DNA of 42,018 nt from Achromobacter pulmonis (GTDB lineage: Bacteria; Pseudomonadota; Gammaproteobacteria; Burkholderiales; Burkholderiaceae_B). The position numbers were made by a program, and so were the translations under genes. Shown one piece after another: positions 8,133 through 16,355 of this stretch. Each line of letters starts with the position of its first letter. Position 1 is the first letter of the stretch. The notes under the pieces are model-generated. The model was not told the DNA's origin, searched no databases, and was given only the letters and a program-made list of their open reading frames with translations. The stretch covers positions 285,465-327,482 of the forward strand of contig NZ_POQS01000006.1 in the NCBI RefSeq assembly GCF_002885955.2. The letters are read 5' to 3'.

Positions 8133-8954
8133 TCAGGGACGCTTGCCTGCCGACAAGCGGGATTCGATATCGGCGATCACGCCGGGCAGGTCGGCGACGG
8201 TGTCGATCAGGTAGTGCGGCGCGGCCGGGGAAAGCTCGGCGCTGGCCCTGGCCCGCACCTGCTGGCGCCCGGCCTCGTCCAGGCTCAGGTACTGCTCCAG
8301 GGTCAGGCCGGCGGCATTGCCGGAAAGCAGCAGGCCCACGGTCCACATGCCGGCGCGGCGGCCCTCTTCGATGCCGGGCGCGGTGTCGTCGACCTTGATG
8401 CAGGCGGCCACGTCCGACAGGCCCAGCTCGACCACGTTCTTCAGCGCCATGGCGGGCGCCGGACGGGCGCGCGGCACGTCGTCGCTGGCCACGATGCAAT
8501 CGGGTTCCAGGCCCTCGGCGGCGGCGCGCTCGACCACGCGGCGCATGACGCTGTCGGGGTAGCCCGAGCACGAACCGATCTTCAGGCCGCGCTGGCGCAG
8601 CGCGCGCAGCAGTTCGGCCGCGCCGGGTATGGCCGCGGAATACTGGGCGACCTTCTCCAGCTGCATGGGCAGGAAGCGCTCGTAGATGGCGGTCACGTCG
8701 TCGTCGGTGGGCAGGCGGCCGAAGCGTTCGTGGTACTGGCTGGCGATGGCAGGCTCGTTGCACAGCGTGCGGATGTGGTCCCACTTGCCCATGCCCATGG
8801 GGCCGCGGGCCTGCTCCAGCGACACGTCCATGCCGAACTGGGAGAACGCATCGACGAAAACCTTGGTGGGCGCGAAGGAACCGAAATCGACCAGCGTTCC
8901 GGCCCAGTCGAAGATCACCGCTTCCAGGCGGACGGGCAAAGGGGAAACTGTCAT
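8133..8954 (-). CDS. phnX: Phosphonoacetaldehyde hydrolase (phosphonatase)
   Basis: Cleaves the C-P bond of phosphonoacetaldehyde to acetaldehyde and phosphate. It is a HAD-superfamily enzyme of 273 residues from the ATG at 8954, which has AAGGA eight bases upstream (ATGs at 8975 and 8963 are less likely). The nucleophile motif is FDWAGT with Asp16. The cap-domain Schiff-base lysine is Lys57 in GPMGMGKWDHIR, the hallmark that separates phosphonatase from other HAD enzymes. SCSGYP and ASDDVPRARPAP follow, then KVDDTAPGIEEGRRAGMWTVG with the acidic Mg2+ ligands. PhnX normally takes its substrate from the PhnW transaminase; no phnW is present here. The operon instead carries an FAD oxidase-like gene. 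Confidence 0.93.
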   Translation of the reverse strand: MTVSPLPVRLEAVIFDWAGTLVDFGSFAPTKVFVDAFSQFGMDVSLEQARGPMGMGKWDHIRTLCNEPAIASQYHERFGRLPTDDDVTAIYERFLPMQLEKVAQYSAAIPGAAELLRALRQRGLKIGSCSGYPDSVMRRVVERAAAEGLEPDCIVASDDVPRARPAPAMALKNVVELGLSDVAACIKVDDTAPGIEEGRRAGMWTVGLLLSGNAAGLTLEQYLSLDEAGRQQVRARASAELSPAAPHYLIDTVADLPGVIADIESRLSAGKRP

Positions 8955-8979
8955 GGGGGTCATCCTTGAGAACAATCGG

Positions 8980-10731
8980 TCAATGGGCCGCCGGGCGGCG
9001 CCAGGCCTGGCTGCGCGCCACCAGCGCGCGGCTCGCCAGATGCAGGGCCAGGGCCGCCACGGCCGAGCTGGCCATGATCACGGTGCACATGGCGGCGGCC
9101 GGGCCGATGAAGCCGGCGTCGTCCATGTTCAGCACGGCCACCGCGGCCAGCACCGTGGAGGGGCTGTACAGGAACACCACGGCGGACACCGTCGTCATGG
9201 CGGAAACGAACAGGTAGCGGGCCACGTCCAGGGCGGCCGGCAGGCACATCGGCAGCGTCACGCGCAGGAAGGTGGTCAGGCGCGGCACCTTCAGCGACGC
9301 GGAAGCGGCTTCGAACTCCGGGTCCAGCGCATTGAGCGCCGTGGCCGCCGTCAGGTGCGCGCTGGTGTAGAAGTGCACCACCGTGCACAGCACCAGCAGC
9401 GGCATGGTGCCGTACAGCACGTTCAGCGGATTGAGCGGGCTGTTGAAGAAGAAGATGTAGCCCAGGCCCAGCACCAGGCCCGGCACCGCCATCGGCACCA
9501 GCGCCAGCATGCCCACCATGCCGCGCAGGCCACGGGCCAGCGCGCCGCGGGCCGGCACTTTTTCGACCATCCAGGCGCCGGTGAAGACCACGGCGGTGCC
9601 GGCCACGGCGGTGCAGAACGCCAGCTGCAGGCTGTTGCGCCAGGCCAGCCAGCCGCCGCCGTCCATGTTGTCGAAGTCGTAGGAACGCAGCGACAGCGAC
9701 AGGTTGTACGGCCACATCTTGACGAACGAGGCCCATACCGCCACGCCGATGATGAGCAGCAGGAACGCGGCCACCGCGCCCGCCAGCGCCAGGAACGCGG
9801 CGTCGCGGCGAGGGTCGGGGCCGGCGGCGTAGGGCTGGGCCCGGCCGCTCATCTGGGCGCCCTGGCGGGCGCGCAGCCGCCGGTCCAGCGCGAAGGTCAG
9901 GACCGCGGGCAGGAGCAGCAGGATGCCGATGGCCGCCCCCTTGGGGAAGTTCTGCTGCCCCACCACGGCCTTGTAGGCCTCCATCGCCAGCACGTTGTAG
10001 TCGCCGCCCACGACCTTGGGCACGCCGAAATCGGTGACGGTCAGGGTGAACACCACGCAGCACGCCGAGAACACGGCGTAGCGGGTGCCCGGCAGGGTGA
10101 CGGTGAGGAAGGTGCGCCAGGGGCCGGCGCCCATGGCGCGGGCGGCGTCGTAGAGACGGCCGTCGGCCAGCGTCAGGCCGGTCAGCAGGATCATCAGGGC
10201 GTGCGGGAAGGTATAGAACGCCTCGCCCGCCACGATGCCCCAGAAGCCGTAGATGGTGGCGCCGCCGAACAGGTCCTTGAGCAGGCCCTGGTTGCCCAGC
10301 AGGTACACCAGCGCGATGCCGGGCAGCAGCGACGGCGCCAGCAGCGGCAGCAGCGCGACGGTGCGCAGCAGCCCCTTGCCCGGCAGGCGCGTGCGCGTCA
10401 GGCCGTAGGCGAATCCGTAGGCGCAGGGCACGACCAGCAGCATGGTCACCGCGCCGACCGCCAGGCTGCGCCCGACCATGCCCAGGAAGCCTTCGCCGCC
10501 GATGATGCCGGCGACCACCGACAGCCCGGCCCAGGCGCCGTCGCCGTCGGTCACGGACTTGACCAGGATCGCCGCCAGCGGCAGCGCCAGGAACAAGAGC
10601 AGGCACAGCGCCAGCGCGCCCTGCCCGCCGGCCAGGCCGGCGGCGCCGACCCAGGCGGGCAAGGGACGCCGGCCCAGGGACGGCGCGGGCGCGGCGCAGA
10701 CCGCCGGCGCGGGGGAAGCGGAACGGGTCAT
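8980..10731 (-). CDS. Phosphonate ABC transporter permease, double-length
   Basis: A 583-residue inner-membrane permease carrying two complete binding-protein-dependent transport domains, so one chain likely forms the whole channel. The first domain (about residues 85-290) has the EAA-like loop YDAARAMGAGPWRTFLTVTLP. The second (about 370-580) has EFEAASASLKVPRLTTFLRVTLP. This matches the putative AEP permease family TIGR03262. The ATG at 10731 begins 7 bases after the ATPase stop, so the genes are translationally close. An in-frame ATG at 10761 would overlap the ATPase gene and is less likely. Neighbours are its ATPase upstream and phnX downstream. Confidence 0.88.
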   Translation of the reverse strand: MTRSASPAPAVCAAPAPSLGRRPLPAWVGAAGLAGGQGALALCLLLFLALPLAAILVKSVTDGDGAWAGLSVVAGIIGGEGFLGMVGRSLAVGAVTMLLVVPCAYGFAYGLTRTRLPGKGLLRTVALLPLLAPSLLPGIALVYLLGNQGLLKDLFGGATIYGFWGIVAGEAFYTFPHALMILLTGLTLADGRLYDAARAMGAGPWRTFLTVTLPGTRYAVFSACCVVFTLTVTDFGVPKVVGGDYNVLAMEAYKAVVGQQNFPKGAAIGILLLLPAVLTFALDRRLRARQGAQMSGRAQPYAAGPDPRRDAAFLALAGAVAAFLLLIIGVAVWASFVKMWPYNLSLSLRSYDFDNMDGGGWLAWRNSLQLAFCTAVAGTAVVFTGAWMVEKVPARGALARGLRGMVGMLALVPMAVPGLVLGLGYIFFFNSPLNPLNVLYGTMPLLVLCTVVHFYTSAHLTAATALNALDPEFEAASASLKVPRLTTFLRVTLPMCLPAALDVARYLFVSAMTTVSAVVFLYSPSTVLAAVAVLNMDDAGFIGPAAAMCTVIMASSAVAALALHLASRALVARSQAWRRPAAH

Positions 10732-10738
10732 CGCCGGA

Positions 10739-11812
10739 TCAAGCGTAGGCGCGTATCGCATGGCGCGGCAGCTCCACCCAGCAGCGGCTGGCGGCGTGAG
10801 GGCCCAGCAGGGCGTCTCCGATTTCGGGGGATACGACGGAATGCACGGTGGCGCCGGGCACGCCTTCGAGGCGCAGGGCCAGGCGGTAGCCGCGGCCCAG
10901 GAACACGCCGTCGAGCACGTCGGCCAGCATGGCGTTGGGCTGCTCCGGGCGGGCGGTGCTCACGCGCACCGCCTCCGGACGCACGAAGAGCCGGCCGCTG
11001 GCGGCGTCCAGCGCCTCGTCCACGGCCAGTTCCTGGCGGCCGACGCGGGCGCGGTGGGCGTCCAGGCGCTCGAACGGCAGCCAGTTCGCCTCGCCCACGA
11101 AGTCGGCGATGAAGGCCGAGCGGGGCTGGCGGTAGAGCTCGGTGGGGGTGCCGTACTGTTCGATGACGCCGCCGTTCATGACGGCGATGCGGTCGGCCAT
11201 CACCATGGCCTCTTCCTGGTCGTGCGTCACCATCAGCGTGGTGATGGACAGGCGCTTTTGCAGCGCGCGCAGTTCGATGCGCAGGTGTTCGCGCACGCGG
11301 GCGTCCAGCGCGGACATGGGTTCGTCCAGCAGCAGCAGCGACGGCGAAGGCGCCAGCGCGCGCGCCAGGGCCACGCGCTGCTGCTGGCCGCCGGAGATCT
11401 GCCCGGGGTATTTGTCGGCCGCGCCCGCCAGGCCCACCAGCGTGAGCATTTCCTCGACGCGGTTGGCGACGTGGTTGCGGTGGGCGCGCTTGCCGCTCAG
11501 CCCGTAGGCCACGTTCTGGGCCACGGTCAGGTTGGGAAACAGGGCGTAGGACTGGAACAGGATGCCGTAGTCGCGCGCCTGCGGCTCGGCGTGGGAGATG
11601 TCGCGGCCGGACAGCACGATGGCGCCGCTGTCCTGGCGCTCCAAGCCCGCGATGGCGCGCAGCAGGGTGGTCTTGCCGCAGCCCGACGGGCCCAGCAGGC
11701 ACACCAGCTCTCCGGCGCGGATGTCCAGCGAGACGTCCGACAGCGCGGTGTGGCTGCCGAAGCGCTTCACGAGATGCCTGACAGAGAGAAATGCGTTGTC
11801 GCGTTCGGCCAT
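10739..11812 (-). CDS. Phosphonate ABC transporter ATP-binding protein
   Basis: A 357-residue ATPase of the spermidine/iron/phosphonate class. Walker A is GPSGCGKTT (residues 41-49), the Q-loop is FQSYALFP (86-93), the signature is ISGGQQQR (139-146), Walker B is LLLLDEP (159-165) and the switch histidine is in VTHDQEEA. A TOBE-like C-terminal domain occupies about 270-357. It starts at the ATG at 11812 behind GGAGG and is the first gene of the minus-strand operon. It faces a divergent LysR gene across a 173-base gap containing a palindrome. It corresponds to the PhnT-type component of AEP importers (inference from family and operon). Confidence 0.91.
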   Translation of the reverse strand: MAERDNAFLSVRHLVKRFGSHTALSDVSLDIRAGELVCLLGPSGCGKTTLLRAIAGLERQDSGAIVLSGRDISHAEPQARDYGILFQSYALFPNLTVAQNVAYGLSGKRAHRNHVANRVEEMLTLVGLAGAADKYPGQISGGQQQRVALARALAPSPSLLLLDEPMSALDARVREHLRIELRALQKRLSITTLMVTHDQEEAMVMADRIAVMNGGVIEQYGTPTELYRQPRSAFIADFVGEANWLPFERLDAHRARVGRQELAVDEALDAASGRLFVRPEAVRVSTARPEQPNAMLADVLDGVFLGRGYRLALRLEGVPGATVHSVVSPEIGDALLGPHAASRCWVELPRHAIRAYA

Positions 11813-11858
11813 GGGGCCTCCGGTATGGGAACGCTCGCAGTATGGAAGGCGCGTATTG

Positions 11859-11873
11859 AGTGTTTATGACACT
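11859..11873. promoter_or_regulatory. Candidate LysR operator in the phosphonate divergent promoter
   Basis: AGTGT-TTATG-ACACT: perfect 5-base arms about 50 bases upstream of the ATPase start codon. An AT-rich stretch follows at about 11880-11920 that probably holds the LysR promoter. Confidence 0.45.
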
Positions 11874-11985
11874 TCGCGCAAATGCAGTAATAAAAACATC
11901 AAATTATTTTGGTGTACTGGCGGTCTCGTGCATTGGGCCCCTGCCGCGCCCAGTGCCGCCCCCATTTACCGCCCCCCCTTGCCCC

Positions 11986-12849
11986 GTGCTCGTCGCCGAA
12001 CTCAAATCCTTCTATGCCGTCGCCCGCTGCGGCACCGTCACCAAGGCCGCCGCCCAACTGGGCGTCAGCCAGCCCACGGTCACGGGGCAACTGCGCCAGC
12101 TGGAATCGCGTTACGGCGTCGAACTGTTCCACCGCCAGGGCCGCGGCATGCGGCTGTCGGACGCCGGCCACAGCCTGATGCCCATGGTCGAGAAACTGGT
12201 CCAGCAGGAAACCGAGATCGACTTCCGCCTGCGCGACGCCAGCGACCTGCGCGAAGGCAATCTGCGCATCGGCGCCACCGGCCCCTACTACATCATGGAC
12301 ACGGTGCGCACCTACAACCAGCGCTATCCCGGCATCGACCTGACCCTCACCATCGGCAATTCGCAAAGCATGCTGCAGGCGCTGCACGATTACCGCATCG
12401 AGATTGCCACATCGTCCTTGCTGATGGATGACAAGCACCTGTACCGGCGCATGATCGCCGCCGACCCCATCCGGGTGGTCACGCATCGCGACCACCCGCT
12501 GGCCCGCCGCAGCGAGGTGCGCCTGGCCGAGCTGGCCGACCACGCGCTGCTGGTGCGCGAGCCCGGCTCCATGACGCGCCAGCTAACCGAAGACGCGCTG
12601 CAGCAGGCCGGCGTGACCGTGCGGCGCACGCTGGAGATCGGCAGCCGGGAATCGATCCGCCAGGCCATTCTGTGCGGGCTGGGGGTCAGCCTGATTCCCT
12701 CGCGCGAGATCCCGTCGCACCCGGACCTGGCGGCGCTGAATATCCAGGGCGCCGACATCCTGATGCACGAATACCTGTACTGCCTGCGCGAGCGCCAACC
12801 GGTGCAGCTCATCGCGCGCTTCCTGGAGATGGCGCCGGCCGCCGGCTGA
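11986..12849 (+). CDS. LysR-family regulator of phosphonate catabolism
   Basis: A regulator of 287 residues when read from the GTG at 11986. That start places the first helix (VAELKSFYAVARCGTVTKAA) where the family expects it, and the helix-turn-helix continues AAQLGVSQPTVTGQLRQLE. The frame extends upstream to about 11860 but that part is not LysR-like; no clear ribosome site precedes the GTG. The C-terminal part is the usual ligand-binding domain (RIGATGPYYIMDTV onward). It resembles the LysR group linked to AEP catabolism (TIGR03339). It lies between the minus-strand transport/phnX operon and the plus-strand HD-domain gene, and probably controls both from the palindrome at 11859. Confidence 0.88.
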   Translation: MLVAELKSFYAVARCGTVTKAAAQLGVSQPTVTGQLRQLESRYGVELFHRQGRGMRLSDAGHSLMPMVEKLVQQETEIDFRLRDASDLREGNLRIGATGPYYIMDTVRTYNQRYPGIDLTLTIGNSQSMLQALHDYRIEIATSSLLMDDKHLYRRMIAADPIRVVTHRDHPLARRSEVRLAELADHALLVREPGSMTRQLTEDALQQAGVTVRRTLEIGSRESIRQAILCGLGVSLIPSREIPSHPDLAALNIQGADILMHEYLYCLRERQPVQLIARFLEMAPAAG

Positions 12850-12903
12850 CCGCCCGCAGCCCCGCTGCGCCCCCTCCCCCTTGCGGCCAATCCGGAGACA
12901 ACC

Positions 12904-13473
12904 ATGGCCTTGACCCTGCAAGACATCGAACAGATCTTCCTGGAGCGCGGACACCGCTCCTATGACGGCGAGTCCGTCAGCCACCTGCGGCACGCGCTGC
13001 AGACCGCGGCGCTGGCCGAGCGCAACGGCGCCGGCCCGCACCTGATCACAGCCTGCCTGCTGCACGACCTGGGCCACCTCATCGCCGACCGGCCCGGCAC
13101 GCCGACCCTGCGCGGCATCGACGACAAGCACCAGTACTTCGTGCTGCCCTTTCTGCGCGGCCTGTTCGGCCCGCCCGTGCTGGAGCCGATCCGGCTGCAC
13201 GTCGAGGCCAAGCGCTACCTCTGCTATGTGGAACCGCACTATGAAGCGTCGCTGTCGGAGGATTCCAGACGCAGCCTGGCGCTACAGGGCGGTAGCTTCG
13301 ATGCGGGCCAGGCGGTGGATTTCGCCAGCCTGCGGGGCGCGCCGGACGCGATCCGCCTGAGGCGCTGGGACGACCAGGCCAAGGTGCCGGGGCTGGCGAC
13401 GCCGCCCCTGGATCACTTCCTGGAAATCGCCGAGGCCGCCTCGGAACGGGTCAAGCTGACGGCCGCGTGGTAG
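12904..13473 (+). CDS. phnZ: PhnZ-like HD-domain oxygenase (phosphonate-operon HDIG protein)
   Basis: A 189-residue HD-domain protein of the phosphonate-associated family TIGR03276, to which the mixed-valent diiron oxygenase PhnZ belongs. PhnZ oxidatively cleaves 2-amino-1-hydroxyethylphosphonate to glycine and phosphate. The metal ligands fit the PhnZ pattern with near-identical spacing: His30, His54-Asp55, His58, His76, His99 and Asp156. The substrate residues Tyr20, Glu23 (YDGESVSHLRH) and Lys103 (HVEAKRYL) are also kept, as compared from memory. Start ATG at 12904, GGAGA upstream, 54 bases after the LysR gene. The hydroxylase PhnY that makes its substrate is not in the window, so either it is elsewhere or the protein has another role. 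Function therefore inferred. Confidence 0.82.
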   Translation: MALTLQDIEQIFLERGHRSYDGESVSHLRHALQTAALAERNGAGPHLITACLLHDLGHLIADRPGTPTLRGIDDKHQYFVLPFLRGLFGPPVLEPIRLHVEAKRYLCYVEPHYEASLSEDSRRSLALQGGSFDAGQAVDFASLRGAPDAIRLRRWDDQAKVPGLATPPLDHFLEIAEAASERVKLTAAW

Positions 13474-13510
13474 GGCTGGCTGGCAAGCCATGCCCGACTG
13501 GCGGGGACGC

Positions 13511-14362
13511 CTAGGCGCCCTTGGCCACCGGACGCGACGGGTCGCTGCACCACTCGCTCCAGGACCCCGGATACAGGCGCGAGCCCGACAGGCCGGCGAT
13601 CTCCATGGCCAGGAGGTTGTGGCAGGCGGTGATGCCCGAGCCGCACTGGTGCACGATGGCGGCGGGATCGCGGCCGGCCAGCAGGCCGGCGAATTCCTCG
13701 CGCAGCTGCGCGGCCGGCTTGAAGCGGCCGTCGGCCTGCAGGTTCTCGCCGTTGGGGCGGTTCAGGGCGCCCGGAATGTGGCCGGCCACCGGGTCCATGG
13801 GCTCGACCTCGCCGCGGTAGCGGTTGGCCGCGCGCGCGTCGATCACAGTGAATGCGGGGCGGGAGATATTGTCCAGCACCGTCCGGGCGTCCACCGTGGC
13901 GGCCAGCGACGGCCCCGGTTCCACCGGCTGGCCGGCCTGCACGGCGGGGGCCGCCTCGGTCGTGGTCGGCAGCCCGGCCGCGGTCCAGGCCTGCCAGCCG
14001 CCGTCCAATACCGCCACCTGGTCGTGGCCCAGCCAGCGCAGCATCCACCACAGGTGGGCGGCATACATGCCGCCGCTGGCGTCGTAGGCCACCACCAGGG
14101 TCTGCGGCGTGACGCCGTGGGCCGCCATCAGCGCGCCGAAGTCCGCGCGCGAAGGCAGCGGATGGCGCCCGTTGGCGCCGGTGCGCGGCGCCGCCAGTTC
14201 GGTTTCGTGGTCCAGGTAGCGGGCGCCGGGGATGTGGCCGGCCTCGTAGGCCTGGCGGCCGGCCGCATGGTTGGTCAGGTCGTGGCGCACGTCGAATACG
14301 CGGACGTCGGGCGAATCGAGGCGCTTGGCCAGGTCGGCGGCGGAAATCAGTGTCATCGTCAT
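13511..14362 (-). CDS. sseA: Thiosulfate/3-mercaptopyruvate sulfurtransferase
   Basis: A two-rhodanese-domain protein of 283 residues. The inactive N-terminal domain (about 1-145) is followed by the catalytic domain, with the active-site loop CGSGITAC beginning at Cys240. The loop sequence CGSGxTA favours 3-mercaptopyruvate over thiosulfate as donor. It moves sulfane sulfur to thiols or cyanide in the cytosol. The start ATG at 14362 has AGGAG eight bases upstream. It follows the EamA gene by 40 bases on the same strand and probably shares its transcript. Its end converges with the HD-domain gene across 37 bases, in which I see only short hairpins without T-runs. Confidence 0.92.
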   Translation of the reverse strand: MTMTLISAADLAKRLDSPDVRVFDVRHDLTNHAAGRQAYEAGHIPGARYLDHETELAAPRTGANGRHPLPSRADFGALMAAHGVTPQTLVVAYDASGGMYAAHLWWMLRWLGHDQVAVLDGGWQAWTAAGLPTTTEAAPAVQAGQPVEPGPSLAATVDARTVLDNISRPAFTVIDARAANRYRGEVEPMDPVAGHIPGALNRPNGENLQADGRFKPAAQLREEFAGLLAGRDPAAIVHQCGSGITACHNLLAMEIAGLSGSRLYPGSWSEWCSDPSRPVAKGA

Positions 14363-14402
14363 GCGCTGTGCTCCTGTAAGAGATAGAGACGGCCCGCCGG
14401 AC

Positions 14403-15257
14403 TCATGCCGCCTTGGGGTCGCGCATGGTGCGCCACACCGACAGCAGGCCGGCGAATATGATCAGGCCCATGCCGGCCCAGGCCAGGGCGTCGAGCCGGT
14501 CGCCCCACAGGCCCATGCCCAGGAGCGCCGCGAAAATAATGGTGCTGTACTGCAGCGCCGCCGTCAGCAGCGCCGAACCCACGCCGAACGCGCGCGTCAT
14601 GGCCAATTGGCCGAACAGGCCCGCCACGCCCACGCCGACCAGTGAAAGATAACCGCTCCAGTCGGCCTGGCCCCAGCCTTCATACGCAATTCCGCCGATA
14701 CTCGACAGACACACCCCCACCGAGAAAAACAGCACGGTGCGCCATTCCGGTTCGCCGATGCGGCCCAGCTGGCGGATCTGCAGCATGGCGATGGCCGACA
14801 TGGCGCCCGCCCCCATGCCCAGCAGGGCGGCCAGCCACTGGTCCTCGTTGATGCTGGGGCGCAGCACGGCGATCACCCCCAGAAAGCCCAGCGCCACCGC
14901 AATAATGCGCACGGCGTCGCGCTGCGCGCCGCCCCAGCCCAGCATCCAACAGGCGATGAACAGCGGGGCCGTGTAGTTCAGGCTGGTGGCGGTGGCCAGC
15001 GGCAGGTGGGAAATGGCGAAAAAACCCAGCCACATCGAGGTGACGCCCGACAGGTTGCGCCACAGGTGCAGCTTCCAGCTACTCGGGACGATGGACTGGC
15101 GTCCGGCGCGCGCCCAGATCAGCAGCAGGATTACGGAGGGCAGCCCGCGAAACAGCACGACCTGCGGCAGCGATGCGCCATGCTCGGTGGCCAGCTTCAC
15201 GAACGATCCCATGGCGGCGAACATGGCGGACGCCACTAACATCCAGAGAGCCTGCAT
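14403..15257 (-). CDS. EamA-type (drug/metabolite superfamily) transporter
   Basis: A 284-residue inner-membrane protein with about ten hydrophobic helices arranged as two EamA repeats (about 3-135 and 148-275). The first repeat ends with SLNYTAPLFIACWMLGW; the second has ALLTAALQYSTIIFAALLGM, the classical sequence of these exporters. RhaT/YdcZ-like relatives move amino acids, metabolites or drugs by proton exchange; the substrate cannot be read from sequence. The ATG at 15257 lacks a clear ribosome site. It is first in a probable two-gene unit with sseA and diverges from htpX. Confidence 0.87.
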   Translation of the reverse strand: MQALWMLVASAMFAAMGSFVKLATEHGASLPQVVLFRGLPSVILLLIWARAGRQSIVPSSWKLHLWRNLSGVTSMWLGFFAISHLPLATATSLNYTAPLFIACWMLGWGGAQRDAVRIIAVALGFLGVIAVLRPSINEDQWLAALLGMGAGAMSAIAMLQIRQLGRIGEPEWRTVLFFSVGVCLSSIGGIAYEGWGQADWSGYLSLVGVGVAGLFGQLAMTRAFGVGSALLTAALQYSTIIFAALLGMGLWGDRLDALAWAGMGLIIFAGLLSVWRTMRDPKAA

Positions 15258-15268
15258 GGGGATCTGCG

Positions 15269-15300
15269 CTAAGGGAAAGGTGAGTAGGACTAAGGGAAAG
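15269..15300 (+). repeat. Direct repeat between the EamA gene and htpX
   Basis: CTAAGGGAAAG occurs at 15269-15279 and 15290-15300, exactly 21 bases (two helical turns) apart, just before a -10-like TACTAT/TATACT at 15304-15312. It may be a tandem regulator site for htpX. Confidence 0.45.
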
Positions 15301-15408
15301 CGATACTATACTCTTCGTCACCGCGGAGGCGCCGCCGGCTCGGGGAACTGGCGGGCCGCCGCCGGGTCGAATTCGGGCAATTCCCGCTCGCAGAGGAAAC
15401 AAAAAAAC

Positions 15409-16290
15409 ATGAAACGCATCATCCTATTCGTCGTCACCAACCTGGCCGTCATGCTGGTGCTGTCGGCCACGCTGCGCATCCTGGGCGTAGACCGCTACAT
15501 CACCGCCAATGGCCTGAACCTGAACGCCCTGCTGATCTTCTCGCTGGTGGTCGGCTTCACCGGCGCCATCATTTCGCTGCTGATCAGCAAGCCCATGGCC
15601 AAGTGGAGCACCGGCGCCCACGTGCTGGACCCGAATTCGCCGCGCAACCAGCGCGAGGCCTGGCTGGTCGACACCGTGCACCAGCTGGCCGACCGCGCCG
15701 GCATCGGCCGCCCCGAGGTCGCCATCTACGAAGGCGCGCCCAACGCCTTCGCCACCGGCGCGTTCAAGAACGATTCGCTGGTGGCCGTCTCGACCGGCCT
15801 GCTGGAAAGCATGAGCGAAGAGGAAGTCGCCGCCGTGCTGGCCCACGAAGTGGCCCACATCGCCAACGGCGACATGGTCACGCTGACCCTGATCCAGGGC
15901 GTGGTCAACACCTTCGTGGTGTTCCTGGCCCGGGTCGTCGGCTACTTCATCGACCGCGCGGTGTTCAAGAACGAACGCGGCGTGGGGCCCGGCTACTACA
16001 TCACGGTGCTGGTCTGTGAAATCATCTTCGGCGTGCTGGCCTCGATCATCGTGGCCTGGTTCTCGCGCCAGCGCGAGTACCGCGCCGACGCCGGCTCCGC
16101 CCACCTGATGGGCGCGCGCGAGCCGATGATCCGCGCCCTGGCCCGCCTGGGCGGGCTGGAGCCCGGCGACCTGCCCAAGTCCTTCGAGGCCTCGGGCATC
16201 ACCGGCCGCGGCGGCATCGCGGCCATGTTCGCCTCGCACCCGCCGATTCCGGCCCGCATCGCCGCGCTGCAGAACGCCCGCGTGATCTGA
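15409..16290 (+). CDS. htpX: Membrane zinc metalloprotease HtpX
   Basis: Inner-membrane M48 protease that helps degrade misfolded membrane proteins alongside FtsH. It has 293 residues with membrane segments at about 4-23 and 38-58 and two more after the active site. The zinc motif is HEVAH (residues 146-150), and the third ligand Glu lies in SRQREYRADAGSA near residue 226. The start ATG at 15409 is preceded by AGAGGA and an A-run; the open frame upstream of it is not HtpX-like. In other bacteria htpX is envelope- or heat-stress induced. A direct repeat lies about 110 bases upstream. A strong terminator follows the gene. Confidence 0.95.
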   Translation: MKRIILFVVTNLAVMLVLSATLRILGVDRYITANGLNLNALLIFSLVVGFTGAIISLLISKPMAKWSTGAHVLDPNSPRNQREAWLVDTVHQLADRAGIGRPEVAIYEGAPNAFATGAFKNDSLVAVSTGLLESMSEEEVAAVLAHEVAHIANGDMVTLTLIQGVVNTFVVFLARVVGYFIDRAVFKNERGVGPGYYITVLVCEIIFGVLASIIVAWFSRQREYRADAGSAHLMGAREPMIRALARLGGLEPGDLPKSFEASGITGRGGIAAMFASHPPIPARIAALQNARVI

Positions 16291-16306
16291 CGCCGCCGAA
16301 GGCAGC

Positions 16307-16345
16307 AAAAAGCCGCCAGGCCCGCAGGGGCCTGGCGGCTTTTTT
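16307..16345. terminator. Bidirectional intrinsic terminator between htpX and sdaA
   Basis: A 12-base perfect stem (GCCGCCAGGCCC / GGGCCTGGCGGC) with loop GCAG, an A-run on the left and a T-run on the right, between the convergent genes htpX and sdaA. Confidence 0.93.
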
Positions 16346-16355
16346 CATTGCGCGC

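Noticed and set aside
8686..11112. Long plus-strand frame opposite the phosphonate permease and ATPase
   Set aside because: Low-complexity His/Gln/Arg translation without domains; the opposite strand encodes clear ABC components.
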